Below are positions 43,037-51,101 of a stretch of DNA of 64,000 bases, one piece after another. The DNA is taken from assembly GCF_045310675.1 (NCBI RefSeq), contig NZ_JBJHZZ010000013.1, forward strand, positions 1 through 64,000, in the 5' to 3' direction. Position numbers and translations under genes: made by a program. The DNA is from Clostridium_AT stratigraminis (GTDB lineage: Bacteria; Bacillota; Clostridia; Clostridiales; Clostridiaceae). Within the stretch, counting starts at the first letter, position 1, and each line of letters starts with the position of its first letter. The notes beneath the pieces are model-generated. The model was not told where the DNA came from. It searched no databases and saw only the letters and a program-made list of their open reading frames with translations.

Positions 43037-43233
43037 AGCCACTCTTTTTAGTTTAAAGTAGGTTATTACTTCTGTCAAAGGAAATTTTCTGATATAATAA
43101 TACCTAATTGTGGTATAATACTAAAATGAATTAACAACTAATTGTTATAAGCGAAAAGCCTTAGTGGGTATCTATTTAAAATTATTAAACATTAATTGTT
43201 AATTTATAGTACCAAGTAAAGGGAGTGTTTAAT

Positions 43234-44409
43234 ATGGCATGTAAATTTTATTTATATAAAGGCAAGGGCCGCAAAGCAGAAAATGGTCATCCTTGGATTT
43301 TTACTGATGAAATAGAAGAATTTGATGGAGAGTATGGAAACGGTGATATAGTTGAAGTATTTAACTTCAAACATGAATTTATTGGAAGAGGTTATATAAA
43401 TGATGTTTCTAAAATTGCAATAAGAATCTTAACCAGAGATATAAATGAGGAAATAAATGAGGAATTTTTTAAGAAGAGGCTTAAAGATGCTTTTGACTAC
43501 AGAAAAAAGGTTATTGATACAAGCAGCTGCAGAGTTGTATTTGGAGAAGCAGATTTTTTACCTGGCTTAACTATTGATAAATTTGAGGACTATTATGTAA
43601 TTCAAAGCTTAACACTAGGTATAGATAGATATAAGTCAATTATAGTAAAAATTCTCATAGAAGAATATGGTGCAAAGGGAATTTATGAAAGAAGCGACGT
43701 ATCTGTTCGTGAATTAGAGGGAATGGAGCAAACAAAGGGCTTTCTTACTGAACCCTTTGATACCATGGTTCAAATAAAGGAAAATGGCGTTAAATATTAT
43801 GTTGATATAGAAAACGGCCAAAAGACTGGATTTTTCTTAGATCAAAAGGAAAATAGGGCTGCTATTCATAGACTATGTAAGGATGCTGAGGTTTTAGATT
43901 GTTTTACTCACACAGGTTCCTTTGCCTTAAATGCTGGAATTGCAGGAGCAAAAAGCGTACTTGGTATCGACATTTCAGAGCACGCCGTAGATTTTGCTAG
44001 AAAAAATGCTAAGCTTAATAATCTTTCTGACATAGTTAAATTTGAGTGTCATAACGCCTTTGATGTGCTTACAGAATGGTCTAAGGAAGGAAGAAAATTT
44101 GATGTTGTAATACTTGATCCTCCTGCCTTTACAAAATCTAGAGATAGTGTGAAAGGCGCTACAAGAGGTTACAAGGATATAAATTTAAGAGGATTAAAGA
44201 TGGTTAAATCAGGCGGTTTTTTTATCACCTGTTCCTGCTCACATTTTATGAAAGAGGATTTATTTAAACAGACTATAGCAGAGGCAGCCAAGGATGCCAA
44301 AAGATTATTACGACAGGTTGAATTTAGAACTCAGGCAGCAGACCATCCAATACTTTGGAATTCTGATGAGTCTTATTATTTAAAATTTCTTATATTTCAA
44401 GTAATATAA
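43234..44409 (+). CDS. rlmI: 23S rRNA cytosine-C5 methyltransferase, RlmI type
   Basis: A 391-residue class I SAM-dependent methyltransferase. The PUA-like N-terminus (residues 1-75: GKGRKAENGHPWIFTDEI ... GDIVEVFN) is followed by a central EEHD-like domain and the catalytic domain: VLDCFTHTGSFALNAGIAGA (SAM site), FDVVILDPPAFTKS (catalytic DPP.F) and CSCSHFM with the nucleophilic Cys. This architecture matches RlmI, which methylates C1962 of 23S rRNA. ATG at 43234 is preceded by AAAGGGAG. Confidence 0.9.
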   Translation: MACKFYLYKGKGRKAENGHPWIFTDEIEEFDGEYGNGDIVEVFNFKHEFIGRGYINDVSKIAIRILTRDINEEINEEFFKKRLKDAFDYRKKVIDTSSCRVVFGEADFLPGLTIDKFEDYYVIQSLTLGIDRYKSIIVKILIEEYGAKGIYERSDVSVRELEGMEQTKGFLTEPFDTMVQIKENGVKYYVDIENGQKTGFFLDQKENRAAIHRLCKDAEVLDCFTHTGSFALNAGIAGAKSVLGIDISEHAVDFARKNAKLNNLSDIVKFECHNAFDVLTEWSKEGRKFDVVILDPPAFTKSRDSVKGATRGYKDINLRGLKMVKSGGFFITCSCSHFMKEDLFKQTIAEAAKDAKRLLRQVEFRTQAADHPILWNSDESYYLKFLIFQVI

Positions 44410-44519
44410 CTGTTAACCAAGTTGAAACCCTATACTATAATGTAAAAATATGCTATTATATTAGCATATGCCTAAGCTTTTACATATTATATATAAAGCT
44501 TAAAATGGAGGGGATTATT

Positions 44520-45053
44520 ATAAATTTACCTAATTTACTTACAGTCTTTAGATTAATTTTAATTCCTATATTTCTTTCAGCTTTCTTTTCCCCTAATTTA
44601 AATAGCTTATTATATGCTGTTGGTATATTTCTACTTGCAGGAGTTACGGATCTTCTAGATGGATATATAGCTAGAAAATTTAATCTTATTACGAAGGTGG
44701 GAATTGTACTAGATCCTTTAGCAGATAAATTAATGCTCATAACTGTATTAACTTGTCTAGTAATTAAGTCCTATATACCAATATGGATGCTTATAATCAT
44801 TGCAGGGAAAGAACTATTTATGATTTTCTGTGGCTTATTTCTTTACAAAAGAGGTACAGTTATACCATCAAATATTTTTGGTAAATTAGGTACGATTCTA
44901 TTTTATATATCAATCTTGACGCTATCCGTAGATAAGGCCTTAGGAATATATCTCCTCTATATTTCTATTGCCGCCGCTCTAGTTGCATTTATTAATTATT
45001 TAATAGTTTACAGAAAAAAATCTAATAACGATGCATATAATTTAAAACAATAG
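44520..45053 (+). CDS. pgsA: CDP-diacylglycerol-glycerol-3-phosphate 3-phosphatidyltransferase
   Basis: A CDP-alcohol phosphotransferase with about five helices. The signature DG-x2-AR-x8-G-x3-D-x3-D is complete (DGYIARKF ... GIVLDPLADK) and binds CDP and metal. It makes phosphatidylglycerol phosphate. The first ATG (44505) has no ribosome site, while GGAGGGG occupies 44507-44513, inside that reading. Starting at the ATA codon at 44520 gives (M)NLPNLLTVFRLILIP, which matches the family N-terminus and has ideal 6-nt spacing. I therefore propose a non-AUG start; if wrong, the protein begins 5 codons earlier. Confidence 0.88.
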   Translation: MNLPNLLTVFRLILIPIFLSAFFSPNLNSLLYAVGIFLLAGVTDLLDGYIARKFNLITKVGIVLDPLADKLMLITVLTCLVIKSYIPIWMLIIIAGKELFMIFCGLFLYKRGTVIPSNIFGKLGTILFYISILTLSVDKALGIYLLYISIAAALVAFINYLIVYRKKSNNDAYNLKQ

Positions 45054-45074
45054 GGACTGCTTAGCAGTCCCTAT
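45050..45074. terminator. Bidirectional terminator between pgsA and the sensor kinase
   Basis: ATAGGGACTGC pairs perfectly with GCAGTCCCTAT around TTA. The stem includes the pgsA stop codon. T-rich tails occur on both strands and the flanking genes converge. Confidence 0.88.
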
Positions 45075-45079
45075 ATTTC

Positions 45080-46918
45080 TTAAGAATAAATATCTGAGAA
45101 TTCAATGTTTATTTTTTCAATATTATCTTCATTTGTATTATGATATTGTGTCCCTTTTGATTTTACAAACCTCACCGGAAGTTCAATAATAAACTCAGCG
45201 CCCTTTTTATATTCGCTTTTTACCCTTATATTGCCTCCATGAAGTTCCACTAAAGATTTCACTATAGAAAGTCCGATACCGCTTCCTTCATGACTTCTAG
45301 TGAGAGACTTATCAACTTGATGAAATCTTTCAAATATTAATTTTTGTTTTTCCTTTGGTATACCAATGCCATTATCTTTAACAGAAATTATCACCTTATT
45401 GCCCCTGTCATAGATATTAACAATAATCATTCCACCGGGATTAGTAAATTTAACTGCATTTGACAACAGGTTAAGCATTATTCTGTCTATTTTGTCTGAA
45501 TCACAAGCCATAATCTTTTCCTCAACTTCAGTATCAAAAATTAAAGTTATACCCTTATGTTCTATATATTCTGAAACTGATAAGGTTATATCCTCTACAA
45601 TATTAACTATATTGTAATTAGCGAGCTGAAGATTAAAATAGCCTGTATCAATTTTAGTAATGTCTATTATATTACTTACAAGTCTTAAAAGTCTATAACA
45701 GTTCTGCTGCATTGTACTAATATACTTACTGATATTTTTTTTGTTAATATCTATAGTACCTTCATCAGCATATAGATTTAAAAGCTGTATTGCTGATAGA
45801 ATAACATTTATAGGTGTCCTAAGCTCATGTGAAAGATTTGCAAAGAACTCTGTTTTTAATATATCATATTGCTTAGCCTCAGTTAAGAGCCTTTCTTTTT
45901 CCTCAGATGTAATTCTTAGCTGTTCCAGTTTTTTTCTCTCTGTAATATCCCTAACTACAGAGACCATAGCATTTTTATCCTTGTAAGGAAAAAGCGCACC
46001 TGTTGCCTCTACATCAATTACTGTTCCATCCAATTTTATATACTTTTCTTCTTCAAATGGCATAGCCACACCATAATTTTTTATTTTTTTCTTTCGATCT
46101 ATAACAAGGTGATGATAGTCTTTATCAATATAATTTAAAATGCAGTTCCCAACCAATATATCCGGATTATCTGCACCTAATAGCGTTGCCGCCGCTAAAT
46201 TTGCATATTCAATCATCCATTGAGAATGAACAAGAATAGCTGCTGGTGAAATCTCAAATATCTTCCTGTACCTTTCTTCACTTTGCCTTAGATCCTCTTC
46301 AATTTGCTTTCTTTCAGCTTCCTTTTCAATTGAGGAAACTACAAAAGAAATATCTTCGCAAAGGGAATTGAAAAGCTTAACCTCCTCCTGCTCTGTAAAG
46401 GAATCTTCAACAGAGTAAAACATCATAATTCCAAAAACCCTATTATTTGATTTTAAAGGAAACACTGCACAAGATTCAATATTGCAAAGCAGTAGTTCAT
46501 TGTATAGCGGGGAGCTAGTCATCTCATTTTTAACATCATGACAAATAGCCTGCTCATTATTATTCACTGCTTTAGCTAATAATTCAAAATCTTTAAGAGT
46601 ATGTTTAGTAAATTTCTTTGACAGGTTACACTCTTCATTCTTTTCAAGACCACATTGTGCAACAAGCTCTACTATATTTGTTACTGCATTAATATTTCCA
46701 ATCCATGCCGCCTTAAAAAGCCCGTCATCTACAGCTATCCTGCAGGCTTCTTTATATAACAGCTTTGAATCCTCTATTCTTACTATTGCGTGATTTATTT
46801 TGCTCAAAATAGAATAAAGTCTATTTACCCTTACTAGTTTTTCCTTCGTATCTTTAAGTTCAGTATTATTACCAATAGGTTCTATACCTGATTGTCTATG
46901 TTTATCTCCCACAACCAA
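45080..46918 (-). CDS. Soluble GAF-PAS sensor histidine kinase
   Basis: A 612-residue kinase without membrane helices. Residues 25-200 form a GAF-like domain (AWIGNINAVTNIVELVAQCG ... CAVFPLKSNNRVFGIMMFYS), 205-330 a PAS domain (YRKIFEISPAAILVHSQWMIEYANLAAATLL), then HisKA with the phospho-accepting His in FFANLSHELRTPINVIL and an ATPase domain with LLSNAVKFTNPGG, DNGIGIPKEK and GSGIGLSIVKSLVELHGG. It should sense a cytosolic signal. No response regulator is adjacent, so it is an orphan. The start (TTG 46918) is uncertain by two codons. Confidence 0.9.
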   Translation of the reverse strand: MVVGDKHRQSGIEPIGNNTELKDTKEKLVRVNRLYSILSKINHAIVRIEDSKLLYKEACRIAVDDGLFKAAWIGNINAVTNIVELVAQCGLEKNEECNLSKKFTKHTLKDFELLAKAVNNNEQAICHDVKNEMTSSPLYNELLLCNIESCAVFPLKSNNRVFGIMMFYSVEDSFTEQEEVKLFNSLCEDISFVVSSIEKEAERKQIEEDLRQSEERYRKIFEISPAAILVHSQWMIEYANLAAATLLGADNPDILVGNCILNYIDKDYHHLVIDRKKKIKNYGVAMPFEEEKYIKLDGTVIDVEATGALFPYKDKNAMVSVVRDITERKKLEQLRITSEEKERLLTEAKQYDILKTEFFANLSHELRTPINVILSAIQLLNLYADEGTIDINKKNISKYISTMQQNCYRLLRLVSNIIDITKIDTGYFNLQLANYNIVNIVEDITLSVSEYIEHKGITLIFDTEVEEKIMACDSDKIDRIMLNLLSNAVKFTNPGGMIIVNIYDRGNKVIISVKDNGIGIPKEKQKLIFERFHQVDKSLTRSHEGSGIGLSIVKSLVELHGGNIRVKSEYKKGAEFIIELPVRFVKSKGTQYHNTNEDNIEKINIEFSDIYS

Positions 46919-47003
46919 ACTTCCCTTCTTAAAACCACAGTCATGTTTTATAAATTCAATAACCTTACGAATAATATTTTATCAAAACTTGTAATATAAT
47001 AAA

Positions 47004-47035
47004 ATAAAAAAGGGAGATTTTTTATATTTTCTCCC
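47004..47035 (-). terminator. Terminator of the PAP2-thioesterase operon
   Basis: On the minus strand GGGAGA pairs with TCTCCC around 12 nt, followed by TTTTTTATTTT. Its 5' arm lies within the last codons of the thioesterase gene. Confidence 0.85.
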
Positions 47036-47771
47036 AGGTTGTTTTAAGAAGTGTTAATTCTTTTTCTTCTCTATTTAAAATCTTATGGTAACAAATTATA
47101 TTGTTTTCTCCCTGCTCTATTTCGGTTAATACTTTTATGTCCTCACCATAGATAGTTTCCTTCTCATAAGTTACTTTTATATTTTTTAAAGTGTAATTTA
47201 ATACTGTATCTAATGGGATGGTTTCTATAGCCCAGGCTATATACTTTTCATTATTTACATGTCTATTTGTGTCTATGTCACTGTATCTTACACTAAATTG
47301 TTTTTCATATTTATAATTTTCAAGGGGCTTTATATTTTCTATTTCAAGGGGTTCATCGTCATTTGAAGTCAAACCATAAGCACTAAGTATATCCTCACCT
47401 ACTCTTACAGGTCTTCTCTTTTTAATATTTAGTAAAAACCATATAGATTCTGCCTTTCCGAGCCTTTCACCTTTGTAATTTAATAATTCAAAGGTTCTAT
47501 AGGCATAAAACTTTTTCATAGCACAAGGACAAGTCCTTATAAGTATCTTTTCCCCGTAAACTGGGTACTTATACATATCAATATTCCATTTAAAAAGTAC
47601 CCAGCCAAGGTCATTTTCAACTAAATAGTCCATACCTATGCCAAGTTCATCGGATTGTTTTGTTGCTGCATCTTCTAAATAATCAACTATACTTGTTATG
47701 AGAACTCTTTTTTTATAATCTACCTCGTAATAGTGAATTTCATATTCTTTTTCATAAATAAAGCCTGACAT
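47022..47771 (-). CDS. Acyl-ACP thioesterase
   Basis: A 249-residue tandem hot-dog protein that releases fatty acids from acyl carrier protein. N-terminal domain: YEIHYYEVDYKKRVLITSIVDYLEDAATKQSDELGIGMDYL and GWVLFKWNIDMYKYPVYGEKILIRTCPC; C-terminal domain: FSVRYSDIDTNRHVNNEKYIAWAIETIP with the Asn-His pair (RHVNN) expected near the active site. Length matches the bacterial FatA-like family. The ATG overlaps the PAP2 stop codon by one base, so the two are translationally coupled. Confidence 0.92.
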   Translation of the reverse strand: MSGFIYEKEYEIHYYEVDYKKRVLITSIVDYLEDAATKQSDELGIGMDYLVENDLGWVLFKWNIDMYKYPVYGEKILIRTCPCAMKKFYAYRTFELLNYKGERLGKAESIWFLLNIKKRRPVRVGEDILSAYGLTSNDDEPLEIENIKPLENYKYEKQFSVRYSDIDTNRHVNNEKYIAWAIETIPLDTVLNYTLKNIKVTYEKETIYGEDIKVLTEIEQGENNIICYHKILNREEKELTLLKTTWEKI

Positions 47772-48328
47772 TAACCTTCTCCCTTCAAAACTTTTTTTCT
47801 AAAAAACTTCTTACTTATATTAACTGCTAGCTTAGCAGAAATTAGCCCTAGTATTATGCCTCCAAGTATATCTGAAGGATAATGAACGTGAAGATAAATT
47901 CGAGAAAAGGCTATAGTTATAGCTAAAGCTAATGCAAAATACCTATATCTTGCCTTTTTAAAAAAGCATACTCCAAAAGCAGCAAAAGAAGAGGTTGTAT
48001 GCCCTGATGGAAAAGAAAAGGACTTTGGAGGTGAAATTAAAAAGGTATAATTATAAGCTGGCGAAGTAGGCCTTGCCCTGCCAATTAGGTTTTTAAGAAC
48101 ACCTTCACCTAATACTAAGCCTAATAATAAAGCTATAAGCATTGCTGCGCCTATTTCTTTTACTTCAATATTTTTATTTAACAACAATACAATTGCTATT
48201 AATATCCATACTTCACCATTATTATTTATGTTTGAGGCTATGGGCATCACTGTATCAAAAAAATTATTCTTAATTACTACTGAGCAAAAATGCAATATTA
48301 TGTTATCAACGTTTAATAAGTAATTCAT
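47771..48328 (-). CDS. PAP2-family membrane phosphatase
   Basis: A 185-residue membrane phosphatase with about five helices. The three catalytic motifs are complete: KNLIGRARP (KxxxxxxRP), FPSGHTTSS (PSGH) and SRIYLHVHYPSD (SRxxxxxHxxxD). It may act on undecaprenyl pyrophosphate or phosphatidyl phosphates; coupling to an acyl-ACP thioesterase suggests lipid metabolism. ATG at 48328 has AAAGGATGG. Confidence 0.92.
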   Translation of the reverse strand: MNYLLNVDNIILHFCSVVIKNNFFDTVMPIASNINNNGEVWILIAIVLLLNKNIEVKEIGAAMLIALLLGLVLGEGVLKNLIGRARPTSPAYNYTFLISPPKSFSFPSGHTTSSFAAFGVCFFKKARYRYFALALAITIAFSRIYLHVHYPSDILGGIILGLISAKLAVNISKKFFRKKVLKGEG

Positions 48329-48447
48329 TGCCTTCCATCCTTTGTAAGCAGATTATGCACTTCTATTTATACAATTATACTAGTAATTTAGGCATTTAAC
48401 AATTATTAGTAATATTATTTAATAATTATGTAATATTATATACTATA

Positions 48448-48476
48448 TTGCATTGTACACTACTGAATGATATACT
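48448..48476 (+). promoter_or_regulatory. Promoter of the PadR-DUF1700-DUF4097 operon
   Basis: TTGCAT (48448-48453), 17-nt spacer, TATACT (48471-48476). TATACTATA occurs twice around it (also near 48440), which could be part of an operator. Confidence 0.7.
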
Positions 48477-48511
48477 ATAGGCATACAAAAATAACCAAAA
48501 GGAATGATATT

Positions 48512-48823
48512 ATGAACATTCAACTTAAGAAGGGTATACTAGAACTTTGTGTACTAGCAGTTTTGGATAAAAAGGACTGCTATGGCTATGAGCTTGTAAA
48601 TAAAATTTCCCAAAACATAGAAATATCTGATGGAACCATTTATCCCATACTTAGAAGGTTAAATGGAGATGGTTATTTTACAACTTATCTTCAAGAATCT
48701 CAAGAAGGTCCGCCGAGAAAATACTATAAATTAACCGAGTTAGGCAAATCCACCAAAGATGAGCTTATTAACGAATGGGAAGAGCTTACTAAAGGTGTTA
48801 ACAATATTTTAGAGGAGGATTAA
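48512..48823 (+). CDS. PadR-family transcriptional regulator
   Basis: A 103-residue winged-helix protein: LKKGILELCVLAVLDKKDCYGYELVNKIS, recognition helix SDGTIYPILRRLNGDGYFTTYLQ and wing GPPRKYYKLTELGKS. ATG at 48512 follows AAAGGAATG. It is first of a three-gene operon whose other members are envelope proteins, a common clostridial and bacillar arrangement in which PadR controls DUF1700/DUF4097 genes. Confidence 0.92.
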   Translation: MNIQLKKGILELCVLAVLDKKDCYGYELVNKISQNIEISDGTIYPILRRLNGDGYFTTYLQESQEGPPRKYYKLTELGKSTKDELINEWEELTKGVNNILEED

Positions 48824-48827
48824 ATTA

Positions 48828-49442
48828 ATGAATAGAGATGAATTTTTAAAAACTCTAGAAACTTCTCTTTCAGCCTTTGACCTGGAAGAGAAGAAAGACA
48901 TATTATATGATTATGAAGAACATTTTAGAATAGGTCATCAAAACGGTAAAACTGATGAAGAGCTTATTAACGAGCTTGGAAGCCCTGCTGATATTGCAAA
49001 ACAGTACAGCGGTAATTTCCAAGATGAAAAAAGAGAATTTAATTCTTATTCAAAAGACAATATAGAACATCCTATGTTTCAAAATAATGAAAGAAGTATA
49101 ATTCCTTCTATTATAGCAGCTTTAGCACTTAGTTTTTTCAACTTAGTTTTTGTTATATGGATTTTTGTAGCAGCTGGTGCTGCTTTGATTGGCTTAGCTG
49201 CTGCAGCTATATCCATCACAGTATCAGGACTAGTAGTAACTCTAAGTCCTATATTTGCTCCCTTATTTCCTAATTATATAAATTTACCTTCAAGTATGTC
49301 CTTTGTTTTAACTATCCTTTTAGGCATAGGGACAATAGCCTTAGGCGTTCTCTTTTGCATTGGACTTTTTTATGTCATAAAATATTTTTGCTTAGCAGCA
49401 AATAAATATATTAAATGGAATATTAGTATTATAAAAAGGTAG
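48828..49442 (+). CDS. DUF1700 (HAAS-domain) membrane protein
   Basis: A 204-residue protein. The N-terminal HAAS region (residues 1-60: DEFLKTLETSLSAFDLEEKKDILYDYEEHF ... ELGSPADIAKQY) is the short helical domain linked to PadR regulators; three to four membrane helices follow (about 88-185). Probably works with the next protein in the envelope, perhaps as an accessory sensor. It starts 4 nt after the PadR gene. Confidence 0.9.
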   Translation: MNRDEFLKTLETSLSAFDLEEKKDILYDYEEHFRIGHQNGKTDEELINELGSPADIAKQYSGNFQDEKREFNSYSKDNIEHPMFQNNERSIIPSIIAALALSFFNLVFVIWIFVAAGAALIGLAAAAISITVSGLVVTLSPIFAPLFPNYINLPSSMSFVLTILLGIGTIALGVLFCIGLFYVIKYFCLAANKYIKWNISIIKR

Positions 49443-49451
49443 GTATATGAT

Positions 49452-50375
49452 ATGAAATTTAAAAAGGGATGGAATATAAAAAAGCTTGTATTATGTCTTT
49501 TAGCTATAGTTGTTATTACTTATGGAATTGGAGCAATAGTACTGTTTAGCAATACTAAAATATTTAATTCAGAAAAAGGCATATATAATATTAATGATGA
49601 AAAGTCTGTAAATATTAATGGAATAAATACAATTTCTGTTAATGTGTCCAGTGCACAAATTAATGTAATACCTTATGATGGCTTAGAAGTAAAAGCTCAT
49701 TTTTATGGAAATATTACAACCAGCTCCTCATTTACTAAGCCTGAGCTAGAGTGTTACTCAAGCGGCGACACCCTTTATATTAATACTAAAAGTAAAAATA
49801 TACTGACTTTTGGATTCTTTAACCCAGACCTAAAGCTTGATGTAAATGTTCCAGCTTCATATGAAAGTAATCTTAAGCTTGACTCTTCTTCTGGGAGTAT
49901 TAATTTAAGCTCTTTAAAACTAAAGAACTTAAGCTGTAATTTAAGCTCCGGAAGCACAAATATTAAACAAGTTTATGCAGATGACTTTAATTATAACAGC
50001 AGTTCCGGGAGCCTAACTGCCGAAAGCCTTACTACAAAAGCCTCAGAGTTAAACAGTTCCTCAGGAAGTCAAAGACTCATTGGTTTTAGCGGTAATTTAA
50101 AAGCTTCCTCTTCTTCTGGAAGTATACGAGCCGAATACGCCTCCTTTGATAACAATATTAATATTAATGCATCCTCGGGCAGCGTAACTGTAAAACTACC
50201 TGAAAACTCAACCTTCTACCTAGATGCTTCAGCTAGCTCCGGAAGTATTAGAAGCAGTTTCCCTATTACCGTAATTGGCAATAATAGCAGACATGAACTT
50301 AAAGGAACAGTAGCAAGTGATAAAAATAAAGTTTCAATCCATACATCTTCTGGAAGTATAAATATAGAAAAATAA
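49452..50375 (+). CDS. DUF4097 beta-repeat envelope protein
   Basis: A 307-residue protein with an N-terminal signal anchor (KKLVLCLLAIVVITYGIGAIVLF) and an extracellular domain built of short beta repeats, each containing SSGS: at least seven occur between residues 140 and 305 (for example DSSSGSINLSS, NLSSGSTNIK, NSSSGSLTAE, ASSGSVTVK, TSSGSINIEK). This periodic pattern is the DUF4097 beta-solenoid-like fold seen in LiaG-type proteins. Ligand and role are unknown; operon context suggests envelope-stress response. Confidence 0.9.
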   Translation: MKFKKGWNIKKLVLCLLAIVVITYGIGAIVLFSNTKIFNSEKGIYNINDEKSVNINGINTISVNVSSAQINVIPYDGLEVKAHFYGNITTSSSFTKPELECYSSGDTLYINTKSKNILTFGFFNPDLKLDVNVPASYESNLKLDSSSGSINLSSLKLKNLSCNLSSGSTNIKQVYADDFNYNSSSGSLTAESLTTKASELNSSSGSQRLIGFSGNLKASSSSGSIRAEYASFDNNININASSGSVTVKLPENSTFYLDASASSGSIRSSFPITVIGNNSRHELKGTVASDKNKVSIHTSSGSINIEK

Positions 50376-50395
50376 TGTAAATATTTTATATAAAA

Positions 50396-50421
50396 AAGGA
50401 TGAGGTTTTCTCATCCTTTGT
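50396..50421 (+). terminator. Terminator of the DUF4097 operon
   Basis: AAAGGATGAG pairs with CTCATCCTTT around 4 nt, then GTT. The gene on the other strand ends at 50421. Confidence 0.82.
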
Positions 50422-50612
50422 TAATTTAACTTATTCAATGCATCTATCATATCATTTAAGTCCAATCCATGGACAAGCGCCCCTTCTTCAAGGGTTTCCA
50501 TTTGCGCACCAGGTCAGGATATACAGCCCATACCAAAGGACATTAGAACTTCAGCAGCATCCTTATGCATTTTAACTACCTCTCCAATAGTCATATTGCC
50601 ATTAACCTTCAT
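50421..50612 (-). CDS. Candidate selenoprotein: DUF1858 protein with in-frame UGA
   Basis: ATG at 50612 (GAAGGTG upstream) opens a frame of 63 residues to TAA at 50421, interrupted once by TGA at 50514-50516. Residues before it (MTIGEVVKMHKDAAEVLMSF, then GMGCIS) and after it (PGAQMETLEEGALVHG) align without gaps to the DUF1858 protein at 50751, which has GMGCVGCPASQAETLEEAAMVHG. The TGA falls exactly on the second Cys of CxxC, giving C-x-x-U if read as selenocysteine. A GC-rich hairpin immediately downstream fits a bacterial SECIS. A decayed copy is the alternative, but the rest of the frame is intact. No sel genes are in this window. Confidence 0.75.
50477..50507 (-). promoter_or_regulatory. 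bSECIS-like hairpin after the UGA codon
   Basis: On the minus strand GCGC (50507-50504) pairs with GCGC (50480-50477), then an internal bulge, then CCCTT with AAGGG around loop GAAG. The apical loop starts 24 nt after the UGA and begins with G, both in the range known for bacterial SECIS elements. The codons used here (GCG, GGG, GCG) are GC-rich, unlike the paralogue, which cannot form this stem. Confidence 0.65.
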
Positions 50613-50659
50613 TAAATCACCTTCTTTTAATAAGCTTTTATACCTTATTTATTATTTCC

Positions 50660-50699
50660 AAAAAAATAAAAGATACTCAGAGTTAACCTCCAAGTACCC
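50660..50699 (-). terminator. Terminator between the two DUF1858 genes
   Basis: On the minus strand GGGTACTTGGAG pairs with CTCTGAGTATCT (12 bp with several G-U), followed by TTTATTTTTTT. The candidate selenoprotein would need read-through or its own promoter. Confidence 0.7.
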
Positions 50700-50750
50700 T
50701 TTATGTATATATAATGCATTAATGTATTATAACCTTTGCATTATATGTAA

Positions 50751-50933
50751 TTAAGCATTTAGTGCTTCAATTAATTCTTCTACATCAAAGCCATGTACCA
50801 TAGCAGCTTCTTCTAAAGTTTCTGCCTGAGATGCTGGACATCCAACACAACCCATTCCAAAGCTCATTAATATCCCAACTGAATCTGGATAATTTCTAAC
50901 TATTTCGCCAATAGTCATTTCTTTATTAATCAT
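50751..50933 (-). CDS. DUF1858 protein with CxxC motif
   Basis: A 60-residue helical protein. MTIGEIVRNYPDSVGILMSFGMGCVGCPASQAETLEEAAMVHG shows the DUF1858 pattern, with a CVGC pair at residues 29-32. Such domains are found alone or fused to redox enzymes such as hybrid-cluster-related proteins, and the CxxC suggests a thiol or metal role; the function is not known. A good ribosome site (AGGAG) precedes ATG 50933. Paralogue of the UGA-containing gene at 50421. Confidence 0.9.
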   Translation of the reverse strand: MINKEMTIGEIVRNYPDSVGILMSFGMGCVGCPASQAETLEEAAMVHGFDVEELIEALNA

Positions 50934-51047
50934 AATTACACTCTCCTCTATGAATTTAAATCATACTGTTTTACTATGATATGGTTATATTATAGCAGAG
51001 TTAAATTTAATAATAAAGATATTTATAAAAACATTTTATAAAATTTA

Positions 51048-51082
51048 AATTAAGAAAAGGAAGAATCCTCAAAAATTCTTCC
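51048..51082 (-). terminator. Terminator of purA
   Basis: On the minus strand GGAAGAAT pairs with ATTCTTCC (interrupted by a 8-nt loop), followed by TTTTCTTAATTT. Confidence 0.85.
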
Positions 51083-51101
51083 TGCAAAATAAATTATATA
51101 A

